A stretch of DNA of 64,000 bases from Candidatus Microsaccharimonas sossegonensis (GCA_004100325.1 SCKX01000001.1:417453-481452); one strand, 5' to 3'; positions 48,875 through 58,228 are shown, counted from the stretch's first letter. Notes: a model not told the origin generated them from the letters alone. A program made the numbers and translations.

Positions 48875-49095
48875 ATATCATTCCGTGCAAGCTATGAGCA
48901 ATCAGCTGTGTGTGCTGACTGATCTGTGAGGCACCCAAATAACATAACGGGCAGCTTTATTGCTATCCGAGTATGTCTGAAACGTAGTTGAGTTACGCAG
49001 GATACAAAAAACTGGCAGTTATGTTATATTGCGGTGCCGAGTTGATCAGTCAGCACACACAGCTGATTGCTTGTACTGCCTTGTGTGATATGTGA
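48875..49095. repeat. ~220-bp intergenic quasi-palindrome
   Basis: 28-nt perfect arms AGCAATCAGCTGTGTGTGCTGACTGATC (48897-48924) / GATCAGTCAGCACACACAGCTGATTGCT (49044-49071); further inner pairing aataacataac../..gttatgttatatt. Confidence 0.93.
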
Positions 49096-49255
49096 GATGG
49101 GAGTGACGATCTGTCCGATCACAAACAACAACCAATGAAATTTTTTAAACAAACCATAACTTTTATAGCGTACTATGGTGGCAGGTACGCTATAATGATA
49201 TCAAGCAATATCTCACGAAAATACTGAAGGAAGCAATAAGGGAGTTACATTACAC

Positions 49256-50488
49256 ATGTCCAAGCATTCAATACTACTACAGCGTGTCCGACGGGTGAGA
49301 GGTACAAACGACCAACGCATTCCAGGCGCAATTGTCGCTATCGGACTTATTTTTATTCTAGGGCTGGGCTATATTGCCGGTACGTTTAATAATCAAATTG
49401 TCGCAACTGTTGCACCTTTGTTTGGCGCCAAAGTCTATACTGGCAGCCTTGATACTACCAGTATACAAGCAACGTATAGGGCGTTGAAAGCGAACTACGA
49501 CGGCACCATTGACGACAAAGCACTGATTGAAGCGGCAAATAAAGGTATGGTGAGCTCGCTGGGTGATCCGTATACCTTATATTTTAATGCCCAAGAAGCG
49601 GCAAACTTTAATAATGACTTAACTGGTACGATTGGTGGTGGTATTGGTGTTGAGCTGAACCTTCGCAATAACCAGGTCGTTGTGGTGCGCGTGCTAGCTC
49701 ACAATCCCGCTGAAAAAGCCGGTATTGCAGTAGGTGATGTTCTGACAAAGATTAATGATACGGCGGTCGCTGTTGGTGATTCACTCGACACGACCGTCAG
49801 TAAGATTCGTGGTGATGCTGGTACAACTGTCAAGATTACTGTACTGCGCGGCACGGTGACAAAAGACTTTACGATTACCCGGGCGCAGGTGACCAACCCG
49901 AGTGTCTATAGCACCGTTTCCGGAGGCATTGGCATCATGACGATCACGCGCTTTGATGATCAGACGGGACAGCTTGCTCGTTCGTCCGCACAAAGCTTTA
50001 AAAGCCAAAATGTCAGAGCAGTCATTCTTGATCTTCGCGGTAATGGTGGGGGCTACTTAACCGCCGCACAGGATGTCGTTGGACTTTGGGAAAGCGGCAA
50101 GACGGTAGTTACCGAAAAGACAAACGGCAAGGTCGTCGATCAGCTGACATCAGGTACGGACGCCATTCTTAAGGGGCTGCCAACGGTAGTATTGGTGAAT
50201 ACTAGTAGTGCGAGCGCCAGTGAAATTGCCGCCGGTGCCTTGCAGGACTATGGTACGGCGAAGCTGGTCGGTGAGAAAACATTCGGTAAAGGCAGTGTAC
50301 AGAAGCTTATTGGACTTCCTGACGGAGCGCAGCTAAAAGTAACAATTGCAAATTGGTACACGCCAAATGGTAAGAACATCAATAAAGAGGGAATTACTCC
50401 GGATAAGATTGTTCCACTTACGACTGAAGACAGTAACGCTGGACGTGATCCACAACTTGATGCGGCAAAAGCGTTACTCGCGCCGTAG
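49256..50488 (+). CDS. S41 C-terminal processing protease with PDZ domain
   Basis: 'SSLGDPYTLYFN', 'VILDLRGNGGGYLTAAQDVV', 'NTSSASASEIAAGALQDYG...GEKTFGKGSVQ'. Confidence 0.95.
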   Translation: MSKHSILLQRVRRVRGTNDQRIPGAIVAIGLIFILGLGYIAGTFNNQIVATVAPLFGAKVYTGSLDTTSIQATYRALKANYDGTIDDKALIEAANKGMVSSLGDPYTLYFNAQEAANFNNDLTGTIGGGIGVELNLRNNQVVVVRVLAHNPAEKAGIAVGDVLTKINDTAVAVGDSLDTTVSKIRGDAGTTVKITVLRGTVTKDFTITRAQVTNPSVYSTVSGGIGIMTITRFDDQTGQLARSSAQSFKSQNVRAVILDLRGNGGGYLTAAQDVVGLWESGKTVVTEKTNGKVVDQLTSGTDAILKGLPTVVLVNTSSASASEIAAGALQDYGTAKLVGEKTFGKGSVQKLIGLPDGAQLKVTIANWYTPNGKNINKEGITPDKIVPLTTEDSNAGRDPQLDAAKALLAP

Positions 50489-50500
50489 CGACAGGCGACA

Positions 50501-50534
50501 AAAAAAGCAGCACTAACGGCGCTTGTGCTTTTCT
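50501..50534 (+). terminator. intrinsic terminator after S41 protease
   Basis: AAAAGCA...TGCTTTT stem with T-rich tail. Confidence 0.6.
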
Positions 50535-50561
50535 TCTGCCCTGTAGTACAATTGAAGCAAT

Positions 50562-50963
50562 ATGGATACGAAGAAAAAAATTCTCCTGGTAGAAGACGAT
50601 GAAGCGTTGGCATCGGTCTATAAATCTCGACTTAATCTTGAAGGTTTTGACACCAGGGGTGTCTTTAACGGTGAAGATGCCTTGTCGGCGGCTATGGACT
50701 TTAAGCCTGACCTCATCCTTCTTGATGCGATGATGCCAAAAATCAGTGGCTTTGATGTCCTAGATATCCTCCGTAACACTCCTGAAACGGCCAAGATTCG
50801 CGTTATTATGCTGACCGCACTCAGCCAGCCAAAAGATAAAGAACGCGCCGAAGCCCTTGGTGTGAACGATTACCTCGTAAAGTCACAAGTGGTGATTGGT
50901 GACGTGATTGAACGTGTGAAGTTCCACCTGGGTATGCTGGCCGAAAAGCCATTAGAGCGCTAA
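50562..50963 (+). CDS. response regulator receiver-only protein
   Basis: 'KILLVEDDEALASVY', 'PDLILLDAMMPKISGFDVL', 'IMLTALSQ'. Confidence 0.95.
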   Translation: MDTKKKILLVEDDEALASVYKSRLNLEGFDTRGVFNGEDALSAAMDFKPDLILLDAMMPKISGFDVLDILRNTPETAKIRVIMLTALSQPKDKERAEALGVNDYLVKSQVVIGDVIERVKFHLGMLAEKPLER

Positions 50964-50965
50964 CA

Positions 50966-52045
50966 ATGCCCGAACAGTTTACTACTGGCGCAAAGTTAGT
51001 CCGACGTAGTAGTGGAGCGATTGTTGAGATGCTCCCAACAGGTGAAAAGGATGAAAAAGGGCGCGAATATTACCAGGGCCTTGAAGAAGAAGAATTTGTT
51101 CAACTTGATGCTGCCGGTAACGAAGTGATTGTACGGGGCTTTCCCAAAAAGCCATTGGCTGAGAATTCAATTAGTCCTGAATACCAGGCACAGCTAGCAC
51201 GCGAGCGAGCTGAACAAGCTAGTCAGATCGACGAAAAAACGAAACCTCGTTCTCAACCATTCGAAGCTACTGCGGTCGAGAAAGAACCTTTAAGCGAAAC
51301 CGAAGAGGAGGTTGCAGAACTCGCAATCGAAGTCTCAACCGGAATTGAAGACCCATCTGAATTAGATGGTAATGCCCGTATGTTCGGTCCTGCTGAACTG
51401 CGTGCGATGCGTGAAGCTTCTCGGCGCTTGACTGGTCTGGAATCACCAAAAGTAAATCCAGATGACGCACTTTTGGACCCGAACATTCCCAATATCGTCG
51501 AAAAAGACACACGTCCCGATGTCTATACATACCTGAAAGACGCCTTACCAGTTGTGACACGCGGTGATACTGAAGCCAGCCGAAAATATTATGATAAGTT
51601 CGTTACGGAAGAGAATAAACAGGTGTCGCTCGACTTTTTGCAGGAGGCGGTGAAAGCTGATCGTGAAATTGCGAGGGTTCTTGATGAAGCGGGGCTGAAG
51701 CCAATAGACATGGCTGCTGTGGACGCCATTCGTGAGAACCCGGATGTGCGTTACGGCGTGGCAAAACGTTTGGTGCAAAAACTTGATATGCTTGTTGATC
51801 GCAACCCCGAAGATTTTGGTATCCGCATTGCACACGACAGTGCAGGCAACCTGAAGGTTGATCCACAAACCGGTAAAAGAATGAAAAGTCGCCTCTACGC
51901 CGTCGATATGGCGCTAAAGATGCTGGGCGGTGAGTTTAGTGAGCGGTATGAGTCCAACGACTTTGCGCGTGACAGTAATGACCGAGTTACCATTGGACAG
52001 CACCGCCACGCTGCTCGTGCGGTTATTATGAGTCGTTTCGCCTAA
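50966..52045 (+). CDS. hypothetical cytosolic protein adjacent to the response regulator
   Basis: 359-aa ORF starting 3 nt after the RR stop; acidic/charged. Confidence 0.8.
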   Translation: MPEQFTTGAKLVRRSSGAIVEMLPTGEKDEKGREYYQGLEEEEFVQLDAAGNEVIVRGFPKKPLAENSISPEYQAQLARERAEQASQIDEKTKPRSQPFEATAVEKEPLSETEEEVAELAIEVSTGIEDPSELDGNARMFGPAELRAMREASRRLTGLESPKVNPDDALLDPNIPNIVEKDTRPDVYTYLKDALPVVTRGDTEASRKYYDKFVTEENKQVSLDFLQEAVKADREIARVLDEAGLKPIDMAAVDAIRENPDVRYGVAKRLVQKLDMLVDRNPEDFGIRIAHDSAGNLKVDPQTGKRMKSRLYAVDMALKMLGGEFSERYESNDFARDSNDRVTIGQHRHAARAVIMSRFA

Positions 52046-52097
52046 AGGACTCATAATAGACCCCACATTAAGTAAGTTATTTTTTAAAAAGAGGTTA

Positions 52098-52370
52098 TTA
52101 CATAACGCTGACTTCGGTTCGCTGTGTAGTTTTGCCTGTGAAACGAGTCTTTTTGATCTTGTTAAAGCTAACGATACCGTTTTTTGCGGCGTGAATCGTA
52201 AAGTTTTTGCTGAGAAAGGTGCCAGGCCCAGCCACTTTTGTGCTACCAGTTTGACGAACCAATACTTCGCCGGTCGAAACAACTTGGCCACCAAAACGCT
52301 TGACACCAAGACGTTGTCCGGCATTATTATGGATGTTTTTACTTGAACCACCAGCTTTTACGTGTGACAT
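52098..52370 (-). CDS. rpmA: 50S ribosomal protein bL27
   Basis: 'MSHVKAGGSSKNIHNNAGQRLGVKRFGGQVVSTGEVLVRQTGSTKVAGPG'. Confidence 0.94.
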   Translation of the reverse strand: MSHVKAGGSSKNIHNNAGQRLGVKRFGGQVVSTGEVLVRQTGSTKVAGPGTFLSKNFTIHAAKNGIVSFNKIKKTRFTGKTTQRTEVSVM

Positions 52371-52505
52371 ATGGTATTGCTCCTTATGGTCTCGTTTTTT
52401 AAACGGACTCATTCAATCTGATTAAGTGTACGTGAAAGTAGCGAAATCGTCAAGAGGTGAGGAGTGTTAATAAAAAGTTAATAGTTGTCATGTTACAATT
52501 GAAAC

Positions 52506-52770
52506 TAGCATTTCGGTGCTGATAACGAATACAACAATTTGGCAAAATAACCTAACCCGCACTTGGCAATGATCTGGGATATAGCTATAACAACAGGGCG
52601 GTATGGTTAAAAAACGCATAAACAATACTGATCCCGTCGTTCAGGTTCGTTTATGCGTCATGGTTGGAAACTTCCATGGGACCTGTAAAAAGGTCTGCTT
52701 AGCGGCGGGTTTTGTGTCCCCAAACGCCAAGCATTTCCCAAGCATTTCTATGTAAGCATGAGGAGGCTAT
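52506..52770 (+). other. long structured 5' leader or ncRNA candidate
   Basis: TACAAT at 52494-52499; several local hairpins (agcatttcggtgct; acgcataaac/gtttatgcgt; gacct-gtaaa-aggtc); ends with AGGAGG SD. Confidence 0.5.
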
Positions 52771-52923
52771 GTGCAAAATCATCACATTCGGAAAAGAATT
52801 CGTAAGTGGCCTGCCTTGAAAATTCTGGCAGCTATTGGTATTTTCTTATTATTGGCGGCGGTATCGTATATGGCGGCGGACGCTATTGATCAACAGGCTC
52901 GACCTACTTCTTCTCAATTATAA
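52771..52923 (+). CDS. small single-TM membrane peptide (50 aa, GTG start), absent from the supplied ORF track
   Basis: V(M)QNHHIRKRIRKWPALKILAAIGIFLLLAAVSYMAADAIDQQARPTSSQL*; AGGAGG SD 5-6 nt upstream. Confidence 0.65.
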   Translation: MQNHHIRKRIRKWPALKILAAIGIFLLLAAVSYMAADAIDQQARPTSSQL

Positions 52924-54083
52924 ACGGATTTTGGGAGCAAGCTGCTCGCAGTGCGGTGACGGAATACATCTCTTTTTTGCGCAGCAATGCTTGATTGGAT
53001 CTCGGGTTTTGCCCTGTCCATAACCTTAATATAACCCGCATTGAGGTCTGGTCGCATGTGATCAGCATTGGTCACGTCGTAGCTTAAAAAAGGCACGTTG
53101 GCTTTTTTGGCGTATGCAGCAACGGCATTCGACGATTTCTTGTCGTTCACTATAGGGTCATAACCTGGGCTTGCAATACTTAGGTAAACAATAGTCGGTC
53201 GCATCTTATCTTTAGGTATGGTACTCATGTTGGTGATACGATCTTTAAGATTTGCGTTTTCGATGGCAACCATCTGGTCAAACATCAGCCACATGCCAGG
53301 CAGTTTGTTGTTATCAAGGTTTGTCTGAACGGTAGCAGCTGTTTGAAAGAAAGCGTCTTTGTTTTCTAAAAAAGTACCTTTTGTATAATTGCTTGAACGA
53401 AGTGCCATTTCACCGATAAAACGGAACGGACTGGAATATTCGACGCCTGGTATCCAGTCGACTTGCTGGACAATATCGATCTCGTTTTGGCGGGCGGGTC
53501 GCAGTGATGTAATGCCATCCGGCGTTGATATAAGTACGATCGCTTCAATACTAAGGTTGGATGCCTGACGAATCCGTTCTTGAACTTGCATCGCGACGTT
53601 ACCTCCAGCGCTGTAACCAACTAACGAGATCGTATCAAGTTTTCGGGCTTTAGCGGTCGCAATTATCTGCTTTGCAATATCTTTCGTTTCGAGCGGTGCA
53701 TTATTGTACCCAACTGATAATAATTGCCCGTCAATGACAGGTTGGACAGCGGCACCAGTATATTTCGTGATATTATCTGCATTATCGCTACCAAATCCAT
53801 CAATAAACACCAAACCTTTTTTGTTGTTGGCTTTATCGAGAGCCGGACCTTTGTATTCAACAGTGATCGATGCTTTGGCTTGAATTTCTTGATTGTCTCG
53901 CACATCGTGCGCATAGGTTGAGATACCCGCACCAATTAAGGCAACCCCAGCAAAAGTACGAAGAAGGGCGTTGTGGCGGCGTTTGGCACGTTTCCACTCA
54001 AGCTTGACCGCTTTTGCTTCGATAGGGTCGTAGGTTTGGTAGTTCTCCAACCGTTTCTGGATTTCTGGTGACGGTAATAACAT
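52914..54083 (-). CDS. alpha/beta-hydrolase fold protein with N-terminal TM segment
   Basis: 'SLVGYSAGGNVAMQVQER' GxSxG; start reassigned to ATG 54083 behind TATACT on the minus strand. Confidence 0.8.
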   Translation of the reverse strand: MLLPSPEIQKRLENYQTYDPIEAKAVKLEWKRAKRRHNALLRTFAGVALIGAGISTYAHDVRDNQEIQAKASITVEYKGPALDKANNKKGLVFIDGFGSDNADNITKYTGAAVQPVIDGQLLSVGYNNAPLETKDIAKQIIATAKARKLDTISLVGYSAGGNVAMQVQERIRQASNLSIEAIVLISTPDGITSLRPARQNEIDIVQQVDWIPGVEYSSPFRFIGEMALRSSNYTKGTFLENKDAFFQTAATVQTNLDNNKLPGMWLMFDQMVAIENANLKDRITNMSTIPKDKMRPTIVYLSIASPGYDPIVNDKKSSNAVAAYAKKANVPFLSYDVTNADHMRPDLNAGYIKVMDRAKPEIQSSIAAQKRDVFRHRTASSLLPKSVYN

Positions 54084-54152
54084 AACTGCACTATAGTATA
54101 TACCTGTTATCAATTTTATTGTGTAGTAATTATTAACTGAAACGAGAGTGAG

Positions 54153-55328
54153 TTATTTCTTGACGAGAACGAGGATTTCACGTGCGACGACTTGGTCGGG
54201 GCGAAAATACAGTAACTGGTGGGGGCGAACGGTGCGCATTTCAACGTACCGATATCCCAGCTCTTCAACTTTTACGACCAGTGGCAGGTGAGTGAAATGA
54301 CCATCAGTGTGTTTCCAGGCAGGCACGGCCAGCACAACTGGTGTACCGGGTTTAATTTGTTCAGCTAGGTTTTTTAAAAACTCCGAAAGAATGTGATTTG
54401 TATTACCACGTACTTCCATTAGTTTTGAGCTGGACGGTGGTGCGCTAAATGGCTGTCCCAGATAGCCTTCGGCGACGACGGCATCGACGGGGATTTCCCA
54501 AGTTGTGGTCATAGCATCACCGACGTGGAGCGTCACGTCGAGGTTTAGGTTGTCTTTGTCAGCGATCCACTTCAGGTTTTGACGGGTAAAGTCGATCATT
54601 TTTTCTGATAAGTCTGTGCCATAGACGGCATAGTTCATCAGGCCGGCTTCCTGAAGGATCACACCCGTACCACAGAATGGATCAAGCACACGGGGCGAAC
54701 CTTTGTCATTGCCAGCAACCCCGAGTGGTCCCGCCAGGTTGACCATGATCTGGGCAAGTTTTGGCGGCAACATACCAACAAAAGCATCGCGCTTTGGCCG
54801 ACCTTGGTCACGGGCGGCAAGCGACGTGATATGCTGTGCACCGGTGCTTTCAGCGACGACAATGCCAGACTGACCTTTAACGACGATAAGTTCGACTTTC
54901 GTATTAGACAACCCTAGTTTGTTATGGTGAGAAGTTGCGGTTGACAAGGCAGCTGCTTGGTTTGGGATTAATCGAAGGCTGGTGCCAGTTGATTTTAGTT
55001 TACCTTTTAGTATTAATCCGGTTTTTTGAATGTCGCGCGGACTTTCCTTAAATCCGTAGGCACTGATGCCGAGAGTGATTTTTTTGGCTTGCTTTGCCCA
55101 AACTTTACTGTAGTGCTGAACTATCTTCATAGATGCGGCGTGCCAATCGTGACCGGGGACTTGCAGGATGACTAGGCCGGTTTTTTGACTACCACCTAGG
55201 CGGGTAATATCAATGTACTCGGCACCTACCAGCGCGCTGACATCAGAGAACCAACTGACATCGCCATAGACTCGTTCAAGTTCGGCGATCGAGATGGCAG
55301 GTTGACGACCCAAAATGGCGATGTGCAT
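54153..55328 (-). CDS. Trm11/TrmG10-like (COG1041-type) RNA methyltransferase
   Basis: N-terminal 'ILGRQPAISIAELERVYG', Rossmann motif 'RVLDPFCGTGVILQEAGLM'. Confidence 0.75.
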   Translation of the reverse strand: MHIAILGRQPAISIAELERVYGDVSWFSDVSALVGAEYIDITRLGGSQKTGLVILQVPGHDWHAASMKIVQHYSKVWAKQAKKITLGISAYGFKESPRDIQKTGLILKGKLKSTGTSLRLIPNQAAALSTATSHHNKLGLSNTKVELIVVKGQSGIVVAESTGAQHITSLAARDQGRPKRDAFVGMLPPKLAQIMVNLAGPLGVAGNDKGSPRVLDPFCGTGVILQEAGLMNYAVYGTDLSEKMIDFTRQNLKWIADKDNLNLDVTLHVGDAMTTTWEIPVDAVVAEGYLGQPFSAPPSSSKLMEVRGNTNHILSEFLKNLAEQIKPGTPVVLAVPAWKHTDGHFTHLPLVVKVEELGYRYVEMRTVRPHQLLYFRPDQVVAREILVLVKK

Positions 55329-55375
55329 AGCTTTAGTATACCTGATACAAGACTTGATGCTATATAATGAAGCTT

Positions 55376-56416
55376 ATGAAAAACATGTCTTTTAGGGGAT
55401 GGCTAACTGTTTTGACGTTTGTGCTGCTAGTGGTGGTTGTGTTTATTGCGTGGCCGGAAATCGTCAAAGCGTATCGGTTACTGAATAGAGTCGATTTGGG
55501 TATTTTGGCGCTTATTATCCCCGTACAACTTTTTAGTTACTACGCAGGAGGCGGTATGATTTTTTCATATCTGCGTTCAAAAGGCGATCTAAAAGGTTTG
55601 TCGCAGTGGCGAATTACGCGTTTTGCACTTGAACTTAACTTCGTCAACCATATTTTACCAAGCGGCGGAGCAGCTGGCTTTTCATATCTCGGATGGGTAT
55701 TAGGCAAGTATGGGGTGAAACCGAGTCGGGCAACCATCGCGCAGCTGATTCGTTTTACGTTAACATTCTTAGCCTTTGTTATTATCTTGTTGTTCGCAGT
55801 CATTTTCCTTGCTGCTGACGGTCGCATCAACCGTTTAATTATTGTACTTGCCAGCGTGATAGCGGCTGTCTGTTTATTTGTTATTTTTGGTGCAATTTTT
55901 GTGATTGGTAACAATCTGCGACTGAAAAAATTTTCTCACTGGCTCACAAAATTTGCTAATCGCGTAGTGAATAAACTCACTCGCGGTCGGAAACCACATG
56001 CCGTAAAGGATACGCTCATTCCGAATTTTTTTGGTGAGTTACACCAAGATTACCTTTCAATTCGAAAAGATGCTCGAATTTTGATCAAGCCGTTTATTTG
56101 GGCATTCTTCATAAACGTTGCTGATGTTGCCTTGATTTGGATTGCGTTCTTCTCACTTGGGTACAATGTCAGCCCAGCAATCTTGTTTGTCGCCTTTGGT
56201 GTTTCTTCGCTTGCCAGTGCGATTTCGGTCACTCCTGGAGGTGCAGGCATATACGAAGCTATCATGATTGCGTTCCTCGCTTCCAGTAACGTACCGGCCG
56301 ACGTTGCGATTGCGGGCACCGTGCTGGCTCGGGTAACCCTTGTGCTAGGCACTATTTTATTCGGTTATATGTTCTATCAATTTACGGTGTTGAAATATGG
56401 AAAACGTACTTCTTAG
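55376..56416 (+). CDS. lysylphosphatidylglycerol synthase-type TM (UPF0104) flippase-like protein
   Basis: Multi-TM; 'LNFVNHILPSGGAAGFSYLGWVL', 'SVTPGGAGIYEAIMIAFL'. Confidence 0.85.
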   Translation: MKNMSFRGWLTVLTFVLLVVVVFIAWPEIVKAYRLLNRVDLGILALIIPVQLFSYYAGGGMIFSYLRSKGDLKGLSQWRITRFALELNFVNHILPSGGAAGFSYLGWVLGKYGVKPSRATIAQLIRFTLTFLAFVIILLFAVIFLAADGRINRLIIVLASVIAAVCLFVIFGAIFVIGNNLRLKKFSHWLTKFANRVVNKLTRGRKPHAVKDTLIPNFFGELHQDYLSIRKDARILIKPFIWAFFINVADVALIWIAFFSLGYNVSPAILFVAFGVSSLASAISVTPGGAGIYEAIMIAFLASSNVPADVAIAGTVLARVTLVLGTILFGYMFYQFTVLKYGKRTS

Positions 56417-57491
56417 CGTCAGTGAATTTGTCGCGGCGACAAACCAGACATTAGAGTATGCCTATCCGGTGGTACATGTTGAGGGAGAAATTGCAGAATT
56501 TAAAATTAGCCAAAATCAGTGGGTACATTTTAAAATAAAGGATGAAGTTGCGGTTGTCAGCTGTTTTATGACGATGTTCCAAATGCGTGTGCCACTCGAA
56601 GATGGTATGAAAGTCGTGGTGACTGCATCACCAAAACTCGACGGTCGGTGGGGAAAGTTTTCGCTGATCGTTCGAGCTGTTCGACCAGTCGGTGAGGGTT
56701 CGATTAAAAAAGGATTTGAACTTTTAAAAGCAAAACTTGAAAAAGAAGGGCTCTTTGCGTATGAACGAAAGCGGCCACTCCCGCGTATGCCGAAAAAGAT
56801 CGCTGTTATTACCAGTACTGAATCGGCGGCTTATGCTGATTTTATAAAAATTATTAATAAAAGATGGGGTGGGCTCGACGTTGACGTCGCTCATACGCAA
56901 GTTCAAGGTGCGCCAGCAGCAGACCAGATGATCCGGGCAATTCATTATTTTAATAGCCTAGAAGCGCTGCCAGAAGTACTCGTCATTATTAGAGGTGGGG
57001 GCAGTCCGGATGACCTTGCAGCTTTTAATGATGAACCTCTTGCCAGAGCAATAGCTGAGAGTCGCATTCCAACACTGGTTGGTGTAGGCCACGAGGTCAA
57101 TCATACACTTGCCGATATGATTTCAGATGTTCGCGCAGCGACACCAACGGATGCAGCGCAGCTACTTGTTCCAGATAGACATGAAATTATTCGTAGTTCC
57201 AAAGCACAGGTACATGCCGTCGGGTTTTTGCTGACGCAGGCAATTGATACCTATTCACGCCAGACGAAAGAAAACCTGGAAGCAGCTTTCGGGCGCATTC
57301 AAGAACGTCTGGATGACGCTTTTGATCGATTGGGAATATTGCGGGTTGCTACGTCGCAGTTGAATCCTGAACATGTGCTGCGACGAGGCTATGCCCTGCT
57401 ACGAGGCGATCAAACGGTGGGATCACTATTACAAATCGAGACAGTCAAACATATTATAAGCGCGGAGGTACAAGATGTCAGACAAAAGTAA
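56397..57491 (+). CDS. xseA: exodeoxyribonuclease VII large subunit
   Basis: 'VVHVEGEIAEFKIS', 'KIAVITSTESAAYADF', 'IIRGGGSPDDLAAFNDEPLARAIAESRIPTLVGVGHEV'. Confidence 0.95.
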   Translation: MENVLLSVSEFVAATNQTLEYAYPVVHVEGEIAEFKISQNQWVHFKIKDEVAVVSCFMTMFQMRVPLEDGMKVVVTASPKLDGRWGKFSLIVRAVRPVGEGSIKKGFELLKAKLEKEGLFAYERKRPLPRMPKKIAVITSTESAAYADFIKIINKRWGGLDVDVAHTQVQGAPAADQMIRAIHYFNSLEALPEVLVIIRGGGSPDDLAAFNDEPLARAIAESRIPTLVGVGHEVNHTLADMISDVRAATPTDAAQLLVPDRHEIIRSSKAQVHAVGFLLTQAIDTYSRQTKENLEAAFGRIQERLDDAFDRLGILRVATSQLNPEHVLRRGYALLRGDQTVGSLLQIETVKHIISAEVQDVRQK

Positions 57492-57687
57492 CCCATCAGT
57501 CCAGGAAAAACTGACGCACTTGTCCGAATTAGTCGGATGGTTTCAAGGTGCGTCATTTACATTAGAGGATGCGCTCGATAAGTTCAAACAGGCTGAAGCG
57601 CTTGCTGAAGAGATTGAAAATGATCTCACGAAACTAAAAAACGATATCAAAGTGGTCAAAAAGCGATTCGATAGCGAAACGCCATGA
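57475..57687 (+). CDS. xseB: exodeoxyribonuclease VII small subunit
   Basis: 'KLTHLSELVGWFQGASFTLEDALDKFKQAEALAEEIENDL' after xseA. Confidence 0.85.
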   Translation: MSDKSNPSVQEKLTHLSELVGWFQGASFTLEDALDKFKQAEALAEEIENDLTKLKNDIKVVKKRFDSETP

Positions 57688-58214
57688 TCTCGCCATTGAC
57701 TGCAATTGTCTTTGTCCTCATCTGTATATTTCTTTTCTTCGGATTGGTTGTATTCGTAGGGGCGCCGTATATACCGAGCCATCGTAAAGACATCAAAAAG
57801 GCCTTTGATCATTTCGACATCAATAATTCAGACGTGTTAGTGGATGCCGGCAGCGGGGACGGAGTCGTGTTAAGGAGTGCAGCGAGTCGCGGCGCACAAG
57901 CAATAGGCTACGAAATTAACCCGATATTAGTTGGCGTTTCGCGGCTGCTGTCGTTACGCGACCCGAACGTGACGGTGCTTTTACAAAACGTATGGCTGGC
58001 AACATTGCCCGAGGAGACGACGATTGTCTACGCATTTTCAGTGCAGCGTGACGAAAAAAAGCTGATCGCATTACTTCAGCGTGAGGCAAATCGGCTGAAC
58101 AAACCGTTACGGCTTCTCTGTTACGCCAGCCCCTTTACCGGCATGAAAGCATCTGATACTTTTGAAGCATATTATCTTTATATATTCCATCCTTTACAGT
58201 CAAAAAATGCTTAA
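57684..58214 (+). CDS. membrane-anchored SAM-dependent methyltransferase-like protein
   Basis: N-terminal TM, 'DVLVDAGSGDGVVLRSAASRGAQAIGYEINPILV'. Confidence 0.75.
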   Translation: MISPLTAIVFVLICIFLFFGLVVFVGAPYIPSHRKDIKKAFDHFDINNSDVLVDAGSGDGVVLRSAASRGAQAIGYEINPILVGVSRLLSLRDPNVTVLLQNVWLATLPEETTIVYAFSVQRDEKKLIALLQREANRLNKPLRLLCYASPFTGMKASDTFEAYYLYIFHPLQSKNA

Positions 58215-58228
58215 GGTATAATGGCGAT

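Noticed and set aside
52028-52054. Hairpin ATGAGTC...GACTCAT over the stop codon of 50966-52045
   Set aside because: Only 7 bp with no U-tract; compatible with chance or a weak 3' structure.
52506-52770. c-di-GMP, c-di-AMP (ydaO), RNase P, tmRNA or SRP RNA assignment for the 52.5-kb leader
   Set aside because: I compared remembered consensus motifs by eye and found no convincing match, so it stays an orphan candidate.
57684-58214. Second tRNA/rRNA modification gene
   Set aside because: Only a generic SAM-binding motif is visible, so the substrate cannot be assigned.
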